Source: Desmodesmus armatus (Eukaryota; Chlorophyta; Chlorophyceae; Sphaeropleales; Scenedesmaceae). Taken from it: DNA of 64,000 bases. Where the stretch lies: the NCBI GenBank assembly GCA_007449985.2, contig VIIQ02000161.1, positions 62,001 through 126,000 on the forward strand, given 5' to 3'. The notes below the pieces were generated by a model that was given only the letters and a program-made list of their open reading frames with translations, did not search any database and was not told where the DNA came from. Numbering within the stretch: the first letter of the stretch is position 1; the number at the start of each line of letters is the position of its first letter. Positions 1 through 11,818 of the stretch are shown piece by piece. The translations under genes were made by a program, and so were the position numbers.

Positions 1-742
1 CGGTCCTGCTGTAGAGCGTTATCATTCCCGACTTGGCTACCACTCGTCTGTCAAACAATCACGCATGCGGGACAGTCAGTGAGGCCTTGAGGCAACGTTA
101 TCACCCTCGTCCTTGTTGGGTGCGCGGATGATGGAGCTTTCAACGAAGCACGCTGTACATACATGTACGTGCTCTTTCCTCTTGTGCATTGGAAGGTATC
201 GAAAGCTACAGGCGTGCCATCACATATGTACAAGTTGTCCACACTAGATCCACACAACGGCAATTGCAGCGCCTCGCTCAAGGGCTTGGCGAGGTGATCA
301 GCTATGCAGAAGAATCGTAACACCACAAACGTACGACCGATAGTATCCGTTAGGGTTATGCCGTTGCCTGGTTGATCAGTGCGTTCAGCATGAACATCGC
401 AACGCAACCGAACCATTGAAAGCAAGTCAGGGTGCTCAGCCAGACTGTTCAGACTTCTACTGAGTTTGTTACTGAATCAGTCACTGGGCCATCAGTAGCG
501 TCAGACGGGGTCAGTCACCCTGACACAACCTACTGACTGGCTGATGGCCCAGTTGCGGATTCAGCCATGAGTGATCAGGGCTCCAAGAATTTCCGATGTA
601 TCTGTTGAGCATCCTGCACCATTGGTCCGTTCACACTGTGTGAGCAATAACAGCACACCAGCATGCCAGCTGGCAAGCACAGGAGTGATGCAGAGGGTCA
701 TCATGATGGGTGCTTGTGCGCACTGTATGCTTTTGGTTGCAG
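1..742. other. upstream flank with no recognised gene
   Basis: No exon of the LACS gene that ends at 1609 can be found here, although its intact neighbour has the preceding exon only about 310 bases upstream of the matching position. A minus-strand open frame at 51-425 has no residue pattern I recognise and no homologous copy in the window. The only clear structure is the small inverted repeat at 483-553. Confidence 0.4.
483..553. repeat. 13-bp perfect inverted repeat around a 45-bp spacer
   Basis: ACTGGGCCATCAG at 483-495 is repeated as its exact reverse complement at 541-553. The size suits a foldback or miniature inverted-repeat element. No target-site duplication could be fixed, so the identity as a mobile element is inference. 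Confidence 0.5.
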
Positions 743-1609
743 GGTGGCGACCATGCCAGCATGACTTTTGAGCAGCTGTGCAAGACACCTGAGGCAACTC
801 GTTTCGTGCTGGACAGCCTCACTGCAACAGGTAGGACCCTGGATGAGTTGGGTGTGTTGCACTACGTGTATACATGGGCCATCGTGGTCCTCAATCTGCT
901 GTCTGCACAGACACGCTTGATCTGCTGCCTCTGCAGTAGTAGTGCAATGTGTGAGCAGCAGTCCACTCGTGGGGCGATGCTTGGCTTCGTGCCACTCTTG
1001 GACACAACTACACACGCCGTATGGCCATAGATGGATTAGTAAGCTGCTCATTCTGCTGCATGCTGTCTTGTGTGAATCACAGGCAAGGAGGTTCGTCTTA
1101 AGGGCTTTGAGTTCCCCAAGGCGGTTTACCTGGAGCCTGAACCCTTCAGCATCGACAATGACCTCATCACACCAAAGCTTAGCCTCAAGCGGCCACAGCT
1201 GCTCAAGTACTACAAGAGCCAGGTGAATGCTTTTGTGCAATTACGCTGGTGCACCAATGCACAAAGATCGATCCACCAAGCACTGCAGACATGTCATAGC
1301 TGCACCCAGGGGCACCAGCGGGTGGTGGGGCACCACACGCAGACCCGTCATGGCTGGCCCTGTGTCTCAGCTAGCAGAAGACATGTCATCAATGATGCTG
1401 TACCATCTCAGATGCATGTTATCGTGACGCGGTACAGTGGACTTCAGTGTGTTCTGTGTCCCTTATGTGCTGCTTTGCAGATTGACGGCATGTATGCCCA
1501 GCTGAAGCAGAAGGGCCAGGCGGCTGCAGCCAAGAAGCAGCCGGCAGCACCAGCACCAGCTGGACCTGCTCAACCCCAACAGTCAGCACCAGCAGCTGCG
1601 CAGATCTAG
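743..1609 (+). pseudogene. 3' end of a second long-chain acyl-CoA synthetase (fragment or cut gene)
   Basis: Three exons (743-830, 1083-1222, 1481-1609, stop TAG) match the last three exons of the complete LACS at 2948-11818. The first two have exactly the same lengths (88 and 140 nt) and the same phases, with conserved segments such as 'FEQLCKTPEATRFVLDSL' and 'KEVRLKGFEFPKAV'. The terminal exon keeps the 'IDGMYA.LKQKGQAAA.KKQPAAPAPA' tail and ends in AQI, as the neighbour does. No earlier LACS exon occurs between 1 and 742. So this is either a 3'-only duplicate (pseudogene) or the tail of a gene with a long intron running off the window. The splice sites are intact and the frame is clean, so decay is recent or absent. 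The sequence is not enough to choose between the two. Confidence 0.75.
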
Positions 1610-1775
1610 ACAGTTTTCCCCCTGACCTGACCTGCACCATCTGGCAGATTGGTGTGGCCTTTGGGACTGGGTCTGTGCTGCATGCAGCAGTGCAACCAGG
1701 CTGTTGGCTGAGCTGTGGCCGTGCAGCTGCAGTACAATATGGAAGTTTGAATCCTGACTGAAGAAGACTGATGAA

Positions 1776-1795
1776 GCCTGACTCCGGAGTCAGGC
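1776..1795. repeat. 20-bp perfect palindrome downstream of the LACS fragment
   Basis: GCCTGACTCC is followed directly by its reverse complement. It lies 166 bases after the stop of the LACS fragment, within its probable 3' untranslated region, and could form a hairpin in the transcript. Function is unknown. Confidence 0.55.
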
Positions 1796-2004
1796 ATGCC
1801 ATGCTACCCAGGGCCCTATCATGGGGCAGGCCGGCCTACCGCGGTAGGCTGCAGGGTTCAACCCAGCCTGGGCCAGCTGCTTGCCCATGTGTACTATGCT
1901 TTGATTGCTGCGATGTTGCTGCGATCTGATTTGGATCTGGATGGGAGTCTACAGTGGGTAGTGTGGGGCCCAACACTGTGGGGCTGTCAACCAAGTCAGT
2001 GTGA

Positions 2005-2091
2005 TGGCTGTTCCTGGCAGAAATTGACGCTCGTGGCTATTGCTGGCAGGAATTGACGCTCATGGCTATTGCTGGCAGGAATCGACCCTCA
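2005..2091 (+). repeat. three tandem copies of a 29-bp unit
   Basis: The units at 2005-2033, 2034-2062 and 2063-2091 share the pattern TGGCTATTGCTGGCAGGAAT...GAC.CTC with a few substitutions. They lie between the LACS fragment and the intact LACS, where no gene is evident (1610-2947). Confidence 0.7.
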
Positions 2092-2947
2092 TGGCCATGT
2101 GAGTTGAAAGTTGACAGTTGGAAGTTGCGTAGTGGTGTCATGTTCATCTTGCCACCTGCCGAGTGGTTTCATGCAGATGATTTCATCATTTTTCCACTTT
2201 GAATAGCAGCGCCATGCCCTGATGGGAGCTGGTGTATTGCGGAGCATCCTCCACCTGCTGAATGTCTATTGCTGGGCACATGGGGTCTGTGGTGCAACCT
2301 TTTGTGGTCGGTTGTGGTTCAAGGGTCTGCTGAACCAAGAACATCATGCTTGCGGCCAGGCCAGCAGTAGCCATTGCGTGGCGGCAGCAGCACAGCATGG
2401 TTTTGTCTGCCTTTGCCTGCAGTCCCTCGATAGACTGCTTGCCTGTCGACATGCTGCCATTCTGCTGGAGTAGTCAATGTACAACATCTGGCCTTCTGGG
2501 TACTGCACGGCGGCGCCTTGATCACACATGGTTTCCTTGCAGCGCTGCTGACTGTTCTCTGCATTGGTGCCAGGAGCCTGTAACATAGACGCACAACGCT
2601 TCAGGTAACACAAAGCTTTTGATGATACTGTAACATGATCATGGCTGTGTAGCATGTAGTCAGCTCTTTCTGTTAGGGGTCGCGGGACCTCGCGCGGCAA
2701 CCGTTGGCAGCGTTGCGTCACAGTTGCCACGTTGGACGAGTTTTGAAAGAGCAAATAACAAGTCTACAATGCTCAAATGATGATTTCGGGATCGCAAGGA
2801 TAGGCAAGAGCTGCTCGTTTAGAGTAACTGAAAGAGAGATCTGATCTGATCTGTTCGACAACTAAGTTGCAAGCTCTGAACACTTGCTGGACTACGCAAT
2901 CGCTTGCTGGACTACTTGCTGGACTACGCAATCGCACGTGTGCCTGG

Positions 2948-5900
2948 ATGGCGACCTTCAAGCATTTGAAGCAGATAGGGCCAGGCAAGCCTGCAGAAGG
3001 GGACAGGCCAGAAGTGGGGCCCACCTTCCGGGCGGCTTATGCACCAGATGGCCTGCAAGACACCCCAGGAACCTGCTATGATCTGTTCAAGTGGGTAGAG
3101 CACTGCTGGCAGCAAACACACGAAGTACAAACAGCCTCCAAGCACTACCCAACGCCATGCACAGGCTTGCTGTCTGTGCTGCCTCATCACAGATGATCAC
3201 CAACAGCAGCAGCATCGCCGATGCTTGCATGAGATCACGAGCTCATTGATGAGTGGCCAGGCAGCATGTGCTTGTCACGTTGCAACATCGCTGAGCCACA
3301 GTCATGCTGTGCTTCTTGTCGCAGGGATACTGCTGAGAGGCATGGAGACAGGCCGTGCCTGGGCTGGCGCACCCAGGAGGGGGCCGAAGGGAAGCTGGGC
3401 CCCTACACCTTCATGACCTACAAGGAGGCATGGGACAAGGCAGTCAAGGTGAGCTGCTGCCCATGTAACATGCAGTCAGACTGCAAAGGCTCTGTCAGTT
3501 GTCTGCTACAGCAGCTGACCATGGCTTGACCAGCGGACAGTCTAAACCTGAGGTTGCCTCGACTCATGCCAGTGCCCAAGCTGGGGCTGCAAGCATATTC
3601 TTTGCACAACATGCATGTTCAGCAAGTTTTACTGTGCTTTCTGGCAGCAGCCAACCTGTCCCTCCGAGGGAGTCCCATCTAAAGCTGACTTGCACAGTGG
3701 GCCTGTCGCAAGCATCAAGCAACAAAGTCCGACTCCGAGTCCATGGGCCATAGTGTGGGAGCTGGCCTGTGAAGCCCCTTGGCAAGCACTGAGGCATGTT
3801 GCAAAAGTCATGCTTGCTGAACATGAAGATATGGGCTCCCCCTAAGTGAACATACTCACACTCTAGCTGGCCTGGACGCAGGGTGACTGGTGTGCCATAT
3901 TAGTGAGTCACTGCTGTTGATGACTAGACAGTACTGTTGCTGCCGTTGCTGTTGGTGCGCCCCTTGCACCAGGTCGGCAGTGCCTACCTGAATCTGGGCG
4001 TCAACCCCAAGGACAGGCTGGGCATCATCGGCGCCAACAGCCCTGAGTGGATGCTGGCCATGCAGGGCTGCAACCGCACCAGGTGACGCCAAGGGTTCAG
4101 CATGGCTCTTGTTTCCTTGCAGCGCAACGTCTGTCATAGTTTCTGCGCAGTGGCTGTGCATGGCTGGGCTGTTGCCTGTGCTTACCGCATCAGCTTGATG
4201 GCATGGAGGAGCCAACTCACTTCAAGCCAAACATTTGACTGTGCCACAGCGTAGATCCAGAGTGTTGCGCTGTGTTTCAACCATGCCTCTACTGTGTGCC
4301 TCGCAGCATCGAGTGTGTGCCCCTGTACGACACCCTGGGAGAGGATGCCGTTGACTTCATCCTCAACCATGCGTGAGTGCCACCAGACCAGGGGCCATGG
4401 CTCTGCCTGCCTCCATGCATGGCTGCACAACCATTGCATGCATGGTTGTCACTACCATGCACGGTGCATTGTTATGGTGCACATGCATATGCAAGATTCA
4501 CACTTGGGATGAACACCTACATCTGCAATTCATGTGGAGGCAACGCATACGGCAGGTGGTGTGCTGCAAGCATAGGTCAGGCGGTGCCACCAGCGGCTGC
4601 AAGCCTTGCGTGACATGCAGCCTATGTGGGCAGGTGGTATGGTGCAATCATAGGGCAGGCACATCGAATGTGCTGCAAGCATACTCGTGCATGGCATGTG
4701 CTGCAAGCATACGCGTGCCAGTGTCAGCTGCCCTGCTGTCACCTACTACTGCCTGTGTTGGCCTCAGGGAGGTGAAGTTTGTGGTGGCCAACGGTGCCAA
4801 GCTGCCACTGCTGCTCAAGGCCATGCCAAAATACGAGGGCAAGATGCTGGGGGTGGTGTACTGGGGCGCTGCGGCACCAGACGCTGTGCAGGTGAGACCG
4901 AGGTATTGAAGCGTCTTGAAGTATCTACAAACCGTCGTGAATGAAAGCATGCAGTCCTTGTGCCCAGTCGTCGCATCCGATGCTGAGCAGACACCTTTAC
5001 AATAGATGGATAGTATCGCAATTGTCAGCTACTGGCTGGCATGCTTGAAGCTGTACAGCAGTAGTACACGAGCCTCACAGGGTGTCAGTGTGACTCAGGG
5101 CCCCTGCGGTGGCACCTGCCGCAGTCAGCTGGCGGCCAGCTTTGCATGAAGGATTCCTGCTGTTGCTTGCTTGTGTGATCTGCTGCTGCAGGGGCTTCAG
5201 GATGCTGGTGTTGACCGTGTGCTGAGCTGGGATGAGTTCCTGCAGGTTGGTGCTGACAACCCTAGGGACGCGGTGCCACCTACCCCTGAGGACATCTCAA
5301 CCATCATGTACACCAGCGGCACCACAGGTGCGCTTGAGATATGATGGTTGCCGCTGTTGGTGGGGGTTGTGGGGTTGCGGTTTGAGACCCGGTCTCAAAC
5401 CATGCAGCATCCAAGGGTCATAGGCCTTATGTGGAATTTAAGCAGTCCGACTGGCGCGGCGCCATGTCACATGTGCCTCAGTGGATGTCGACTGCCAGCC
5501 ATCAGCAAGTTGGTTCGGGATGATTGTGGCACCACTCTGGGGTGGCAGCTCTGGGTGGTACTGTGGCAGCACAAGTGGTACTAGCCGCTAGTACGGTAGC
5601 GGCTACCGTAGGCCTGAGTCAGGCTGAGTATACAAACCACAGTCAGAATGGCATCACGATTGCCTGACCGCAGCATCGTGTTGGCAACGCCATGCTCGGG
5701 TTAGACCTTGCTTTCAAAGCAGTGACTGTCACCTGTGTTGTTGCAGGCGACCCCAAGGGTGTGATCCACTCCCACCGCAGTGTGTCCAGCACTGTTGCGT
5801 CAGTGAAGTGGTTCCTCAACCACAACAAAGTGTGGCTGAGCTGTGAAGATGTCTACTTCTCATTCCTGCCCCTGGCCCACATCTTTGACAGGTGTGCAGG

Positions 5901-8900
5901 CCTACAGCTTGACTGCACATTTCCGAAAGTGGGCCTCTGACTGTACCACCAAGAAGTACTGTACGGTGGCATCAGTGGTTCTGTTCGTGGTGCTGTGATG
6001 TCAGTGAGTGCTGAGGCGACAATGTATAGCGTTCAAGATGTGAACCACTTGTAATTTTGTTGGGGCTGAAACCCTGACACCACAACACGTCCTTCCTGCT
6101 GTTGCTTGACAGGGTTGTTGAGGAGGCCATGATTATGCTGGGGGCTAGCGTCGGCTACTATGCCGGTAAGTTCAACATGCGCCAGTGGCACCGATGTTGA
6201 TATGCGTGTCATGGCAGTGTCTAGCCTCGTGCCCAACAAGTGCGATATCCCGCACGTGGTAAGTCTGGCAGTACGTTGGGGGATTTCGGTTGGTGCTTTG
6301 GTGTCGCCCCATCAATCGCCAACGGTCGACACCCCCCTTTCTGCACTGCAGGTGACAGTCGCAAGCTGCTGGAGGACTGTCAGGAGCTAAAGCCCACTTT
6401 GTTTGTCGCTGTGCCGCGTGTGTTCGAGCGCATCTACTCGGGTGTCATGGACAAGGTGCGTGACTGTGTAGGCCTGTACAGCAACCCCAGGTTGCTGGGC
6501 ACTGGACCCCAAGCCTCAGCCTGCTCGGCTTTGGCGACGCAGTTTTGAACACCTACTTGCTGCTTGCAGCAAATTATGTGGCAGCGGCCAGCGGCTGGCG
6601 TCCATCTGCATGGATCCAGTTGTTATACAACAATTTCACCAGGTGTCCTATTCGCGAGCATGGTGCCATTGAAATGATATCGAATTTTCATGGTATGCTG
6701 CTGCAGGTGAAGGCCCAGGGAGGGGTCAAGCTGGCTGTGTTCAACGCTGCTCTGCGCTACAAGCAGATGTGGATGCGCATGGGTTTCAAGACCACACAGG
6801 CCAGCCCTCTGTGCAACAAAGTGTTCTTCAGCAAGACACAGGTGCGTGTTGGTGGGCGAGAGGTTGTCAGGGTTGCATGGATTGTACGGGGTGTGCACAG
6901 CACGTGCGGGTGAGCCTGCGCCTGTAAAAGGTCATCATGGAGTTCAACTACATGGTTGCCACAGGGCAGGCAGTGCCACCGTTATCGATGCTTTTTTGAA
7001 TCCGCAGTTGTCAGTCAGCATGTGTTTATCGCATTACCACTCACCGTACGCTGCTCACACAACCTTCAGTGTGAGCCCCTGTGCAGCTTTCCTCGCTAGA
7101 TCCTGGCTTCAATCCCTTCTCAAGGGACGATGCACCTCCGCATATCAAGTTGTGCCTGCCCTTTGATGTAGCGCGTAACCTTGCCCAGTTGCGTATTGGT
7201 TCAGCCCACCTTGAAATAGAACAGGGCCGTAAGCGAAGGGTCTCTGTGCCCCGTGCTGACCGCCTGTGTCGATTGTGTTGTGGAGAGGATGCTACCCTGG
7301 CCTACCGCCAAGCTGTACTGGCAAGGACAGGTACTAGTCGTAATGTGGAAGACTTGAAGCACTTCCTGTTGGAGTGCCCTGTTTACGATGATTTGCGCGC
7401 CGCTTGCCCGGCCTTCCCCCTGTCTGATGCTGTGGTACTGGACGACCCTGAATGTGTGCGATCAGTGTTTCAACATGGAGAGCAGTCTGCGTTGGCATAC
7501 ACTCTGTACAAGATGAAAGTGCGCCGGGCGCGCCTTCTTGGGCTGACTTTGGGTATCTGACCTGACAAGGGGTATTTCTTGGTGTTGCTGCCTGCTGGAT
7601 CCTAGCTGTTTGCTTCCCACTTCTGTACAAGGTTGTCGTGTTGCCTCAGGATGTCAACGAAGTCTCCTTTGCTGTCTTGCTTTGAATCAGGCTACTATCT
7701 GGTGTAGGTGGTGCAAACCACTGACGGGGATCGGGGGTTTTCCCCACCTTAGTGTTTCAACCGGTTCAACCCTGGCAGGCAATGCCATTGATGTGTGGCG
7801 AATGTGTCTGCGTGTAACATTTTTTCCCCATAAACTTGCCGTCTTTGTTAGCTGTCCTGCTCAGCTGTCCTGCTGACGGTCCAGTCTGATTTGCAGCTGT
7901 GTTCTGGGGTGGGCTACAGGCTGCCGTCGGTGGCCGCATGCGCCTGTTCATCAGTGGTGGAGCACCGCTGCCTGACTACGCAGCCAACTTCATTGCGACA
8001 GCCATGAACGTGCCTGTGTTGCAGGTAGGTGCAAAGCTGGTGGATATTCGCAAAATGTTCATCCACAGCTGGGAAATTTCGCATTTTGCGCTGGTGCAGC
8101 GAATCACAGCCAACTTGTGACATAATGTTATGTGACTGTCACAAAATAAAGTCAAGACTGCTTGCAAGATGCTGGATCGTTTGGCTGGCTGTTTCCTGCA
8201 CATTGAGGGCACCCATGGGTTGCCCTCAATGTGCAGGAAACCCATGGGTTGCCCTCAATGCCCTCAACCGTGCACACTGGCCAGTGTGCACGGGTGCAGC
8301 CACTCAGGCTGAACAATCCCACAACATCAGGATGGTACAAGTGCAGTACATGCTTCTGGTCCAGCGGTTGAATTTCTGATGGGGTTCTGCTTCTGGTGCT
8401 GTGTTCTGCATTGTGTATTGCCACTCAGGGCTACGGTCTGACAGAGTCCTGCGGCACAACTGTTGCACAGTAAGTCCAAAGCCGCTGTTCCTTCTTCAGG
8501 TGGTCTGACTTTCAGGGGGTTGCCGATACGTGCATAACCTTGGCTTCACATTTGCAAGAAGTCATTGTTGACACTGGACTTGCAATAAACCATTGCATCA
8601 TTCATGGAAGTCCCTTACCAAGCTGCAGCTGCTAGTCCCTAGCGTGATTGTGCATATCTGATGAGCAGGTTCTTGCATCGGCGTATCAGTCTTGGGCACA
8701 GACCACAGCATGCATGCCAGGCCAACCAGCTGTGCAAAATGCACTTGTCACGCGCGTCAAGTGACACCTGGTTGTCTCAATTGCAGGGACCCCTTTGACC
8801 AGGCGATGGTGGGGCAGGTGGGCGTGCCCATGCCTGGTGTGGAGGTGCGGCTGGAGGCAGTGCCTGAGATGAGCTACTTCATCAGTGGAGGCAAGGCGCC

Positions 8901-11818
8901 TAGGGGAGAGGTGAGACTCAGCCAGTGGCTGCGCTGTGCCTGCACCAGGATAGTACTACTCAGTAGGCTGACTCAGGCTTAGGTGTCTCTTGCTTTAGGT
9001 GTCCGAAACCAATGATTGGGTAGTGGTGCCGAAGGCGCATTGGTTTACAGTTGGTCAAATGGCAAGGCCTGGCCTCCAGGGCCGCCCTGAATTGAATGCA
9101 CCGCCAGTGGGAGAGTCTCGCACATGGGTTGTAACCCAGTGACTGTTTGCAGTAGTAAGCTGCTGGCAGCCTGCATCAGATGGTAGCTTGGACGCGGCAG
9201 TAAGCTATGCTGCTATGCAGGTTTGAGTCTTGACGGCTCACACCTTTACTTAGCTTTGTGACACACAGCCCAACACCTATGCTGAGTCAACATTGTGGGT
9301 TGATGCTTGCTCCATCTCTGCCGCCCTTGCAATTTGCACCTGTCGGACAGGTGTGTATGCGTGGTCCAGGGATGTACTCTGGTTACTTCAAGCAGCCTGA
9401 GCTGACAGCAGAGTCAACCGACAGTGAGGGCTTCTTCCACACAGGTAGGCAATTCCGCCAGCACTTGGTCACGTTGTGCTGATTGGCTGGTCCTGCTGGG
9501 TAGGTTGCTGATTGTGGTTCAAATGCTTGAGCGCGTTGACAACATCAAATGTAAGCGTGCATCACCCTGTTCAAGCAAGCTTGCGCCTTTGTGCATGTGG
9601 GAGGCATCACCAGTAGCCGATAGGCAAAGCAGCAGGCTCCCTACGCTGTACAGCTCAGCTGTGCAGTGAGTGAGTACCTCCTATTATCTCAACGGTTGGG
9701 ATAATATATCATGTTATGCAGGACATCACCGGGTGATAGGATGCCAGCCTGACATTGTGTCCGCAAGTACGTTCCTTGTTTGATAACATTGGCAAGCCGT
9801 GCTACTAGCAACGGTTGCTGGTGGCTGCCAGGGCGAGGTCCAACCTTCAAGGCTTGTACAACTACACAGTGTGAGCTGTTTACAGCGGCTGCCTGTGTGT
9901 ACACGTCATGCTGATCATGATTGCTGCCGCAGGGGACATTGGTGAGCTGATCCCTCAGGGTACCCTGCGCATCATTGACAGGAAAAAGAATATCTTCAAG
10001 CTCTCACAGGGTGGGTAACTGCCAGTTGCTGTGACAGCACATGTGTGGCAATCAACTTGCTTGTGCTACACAAAGTCTCTCTGGATGCACAGCATGCACG
10101 TAATGAGGCTGTCCAGATACAAACGGCCATGCTCTAGTCACACAAGATGTGTCAGATGGCTGGCACTACAGCCATGATTTTGTATATGCATTAAAGCTTT
10201 CACTGGTGCTAGAGGAGCTGACGTCACACCATGGCATGATGACACACTGCAGGTGTCTGGATATGCTGGTGCCTCCGTTTGAACAAGTGTAATGCTGCTG
10301 TTGTTATCCTGTTGCAGGCGAGTATGTTGCCGTTGAGAAGATTGAGAGTGTGCTGGGCAGGACTGACCCAGTTGAGCAGGTGTGGGTGTACGGCAGCAGC
10401 TTTGAGAGTGAGCTAGTGGCTGTGGTGGTGCCCAAGAAGCCGGTGATGATGAACTGGGCCAAGGAGCAGGTGGGTATGGTTGTCACTCAGAGACCAGCTG
10501 CGCGACTTGGTACCGAGCTGCAGAGTCTTCATGGCGACCAACTGCTGGTGCAAATTGCCACATAGTGGGGCAACACAGAGAATGTGGGGTGACCCCCCCC
10601 CCCCCCCCCCCCCCAGTGAGGCTCACAAACGATTCGATGCACTGGTCAATCCGGGAGGTGGTTACTTGTCATCACGACTTGTCATAAGCTGCCTGCACCT
10701 TTCATGCCATGTTGGAGTGTGTGTTGGGCTCAGGGCATCATTATGAGTAAGTTTGTTTGTGCACTGTTGTGCGGTGGTTGCAGGGTGGCGACCACTCCAG
10801 CATGTCGTTTGAGCAGCTGTGCAGGACACCTGAGGCAACTCGATTCGTGCTGGACAGCCTCACGGCAACAGGTAAGACCCTGGGTGACTTGAAGCGCTCG
10901 AGTTTTGAGGAGTTTTGAAAAGCCCCGCAGTAGCTAGCATCTATGTCTTGGACAGCACCCGATGCTATGGATTTAGTGGGATTACCACCTTGGTGCAGTA
11001 ACTGCACCACACAGTACCATGGTTGATGCCCTCCTGATGCATGCCAAGCTGTGCAGCATATTGGCAGTGCACATGTAGCTCATCTGACAAGTCTTGCAAG
11101 TGGGTGGAGACCCGACAGCTTGCGCACACTGTGTGCCAATTGCTTGCTGTCATGTGTTTTACAGGCAAGGAGGTTCGTCTGAAGGGCTTTGAATTCCCCA
11201 AGGCGGTTCACCTGGACCCTGAACCCTTCAGCATCGACCACGACCTTCTCACACCAAAGTTCAGCCTCAAGCGGCCTCAGCTGCTCAAGTACTACAAGAA
11301 AGAGGTGAGGCTCGAGTTTTGAATGCAAAAATTGATCTGATTCGTTGGGTACCCACCTGTGCATCAATGCTGTGGGTGGGGAACATGCTGGCATGGTGCG
11401 CCACGATTACATCAGCGTCGGGCAGCAAACGTAATACTACTTCCAAGTACTACTAGCAGCAGGCACGTGCGCACGCCTGATGCGGCTTGCCAAATGTCGG
11501 TAGTGCTGGGAGCACAGAAATGTATTGCTTTTCACTTATACGCACATTTGGACACACATAGTGTGTCTGGCAGGAAGCATGCGCATGACTTAGGACCCTT
11601 CGAAGATCCTGAAGTTCTCATGACAGTTTTGCGCTCAACACATGGAATGTGCATGTTATGCAGACGACCCAGCTTGTGTTCTGCGCCACTTGTATGCTGC
11701 TGTGCAGATTGATGGGATGTATGCCCGCCTGAAGCAGAAGGGCCAGGCAGCTGCAACCAAGAAGCAACCGGCAGCGCCAGCACCAGCGGCACCAGCCCAA
11801 CACGCTGCACAGATCTGA
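2948..11818 (+). CDS. long-chain acyl-CoA synthetase (AMP-forming), 19 exons, 690 aa
   Basis: The product should activate free fatty acids to acyl-CoA using ATP and CoA. Exons: 2948-3090, 3325-3448, 3973-4082, 4307-4372, 4768-4891, 5192-5327, 5747-5891, 6113-6165, 6352-6455, 6707-6841, 7920-8024, 8429-8469, 8787-8910, 9351-9444, 9933-10010, 10318-10469, 10784-10871, 11165-11304, 11708-11818. All junctions are GT-AG, every phase joins, and the total of 2073 nt gives 690 residues, normal for eukaryotic LACS. The AMP-binding P-loop TSGTTGDPKG is at residues 230-239, GYGLTES at 416-422, YSGYF at 479-483, and the hinge block DRKKNIFKLSQGEYVA at 517-532. The start is the ATG before 'ATFKHLKQIG', followed by the usual 'TCYDLF' segment. 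The acceptor at 7920 was preferred over 7897 because only it keeps the frame and gives 'FSKTQAAVGGRMRLFISGG'. The C-terminus is Ala/Pro/Gln-rich and ends in AQI, with no peroxisomal SKL-type signal. Subcellular site and substrate chain length cannot be read from the sequence. Confidence 0.95.
7081..7560 (+). mobile_element. 5'-truncated non-LTR retrotransposon (LINE) remnant in LACS intron 10
   Basis: An open frame ending with TGA at 7558-7560 codes a C-terminal piece typical of LINE reverse-transcriptase polyproteins. It has a Cys/His motif starting 'RLCRLCC', followed about 30 residues later by 'VEDLKHFLLECPVYDDLR'. No catalytic reverse-transcriptase block is present, so this is the usual 5'-truncated insertion, in the same orientation as the host gene. 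It explains why this intron (6842-7919) is much longer than the others. The 3' boundary probably lies in the non-coding sequence up to about 7830; I could not define target-site duplications. Confidence 0.75.
8192..8293. repeat. two strong palindromes in LACS intron 11
   Basis: A 20-bp arm at 8192-8211 is exactly reverse-complemented at 8221-8240 around a loop that is itself the palindrome CCCATGGG. It is followed at 8268-8293 by a 26-bp perfect palindrome (CCGTGCACACTGG plus complement). Together they could fold as a double hairpin in the pre-mRNA or mark a foldback element. Confidence 0.8.
10593..10614 (+). repeat. 22-nt poly-C tract in LACS intron 16
   Basis: An uninterrupted run of 22 cytosines, on the sense strand of the intron between the exons ending at 10469 and starting at 10784. 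Similar C or G runs recur near 50.3-50.7 and 53.8-54.1 kb. Confidence 0.85.

Noticed and set aside
7897..7919. Alternative LACS acceptor at 7897
   Set aside because: Using it puts the next exon out of frame with the previous one; the acceptor at 7920 keeps phase 0 and gives the conserved 'AAVGGRMRL' sequence.
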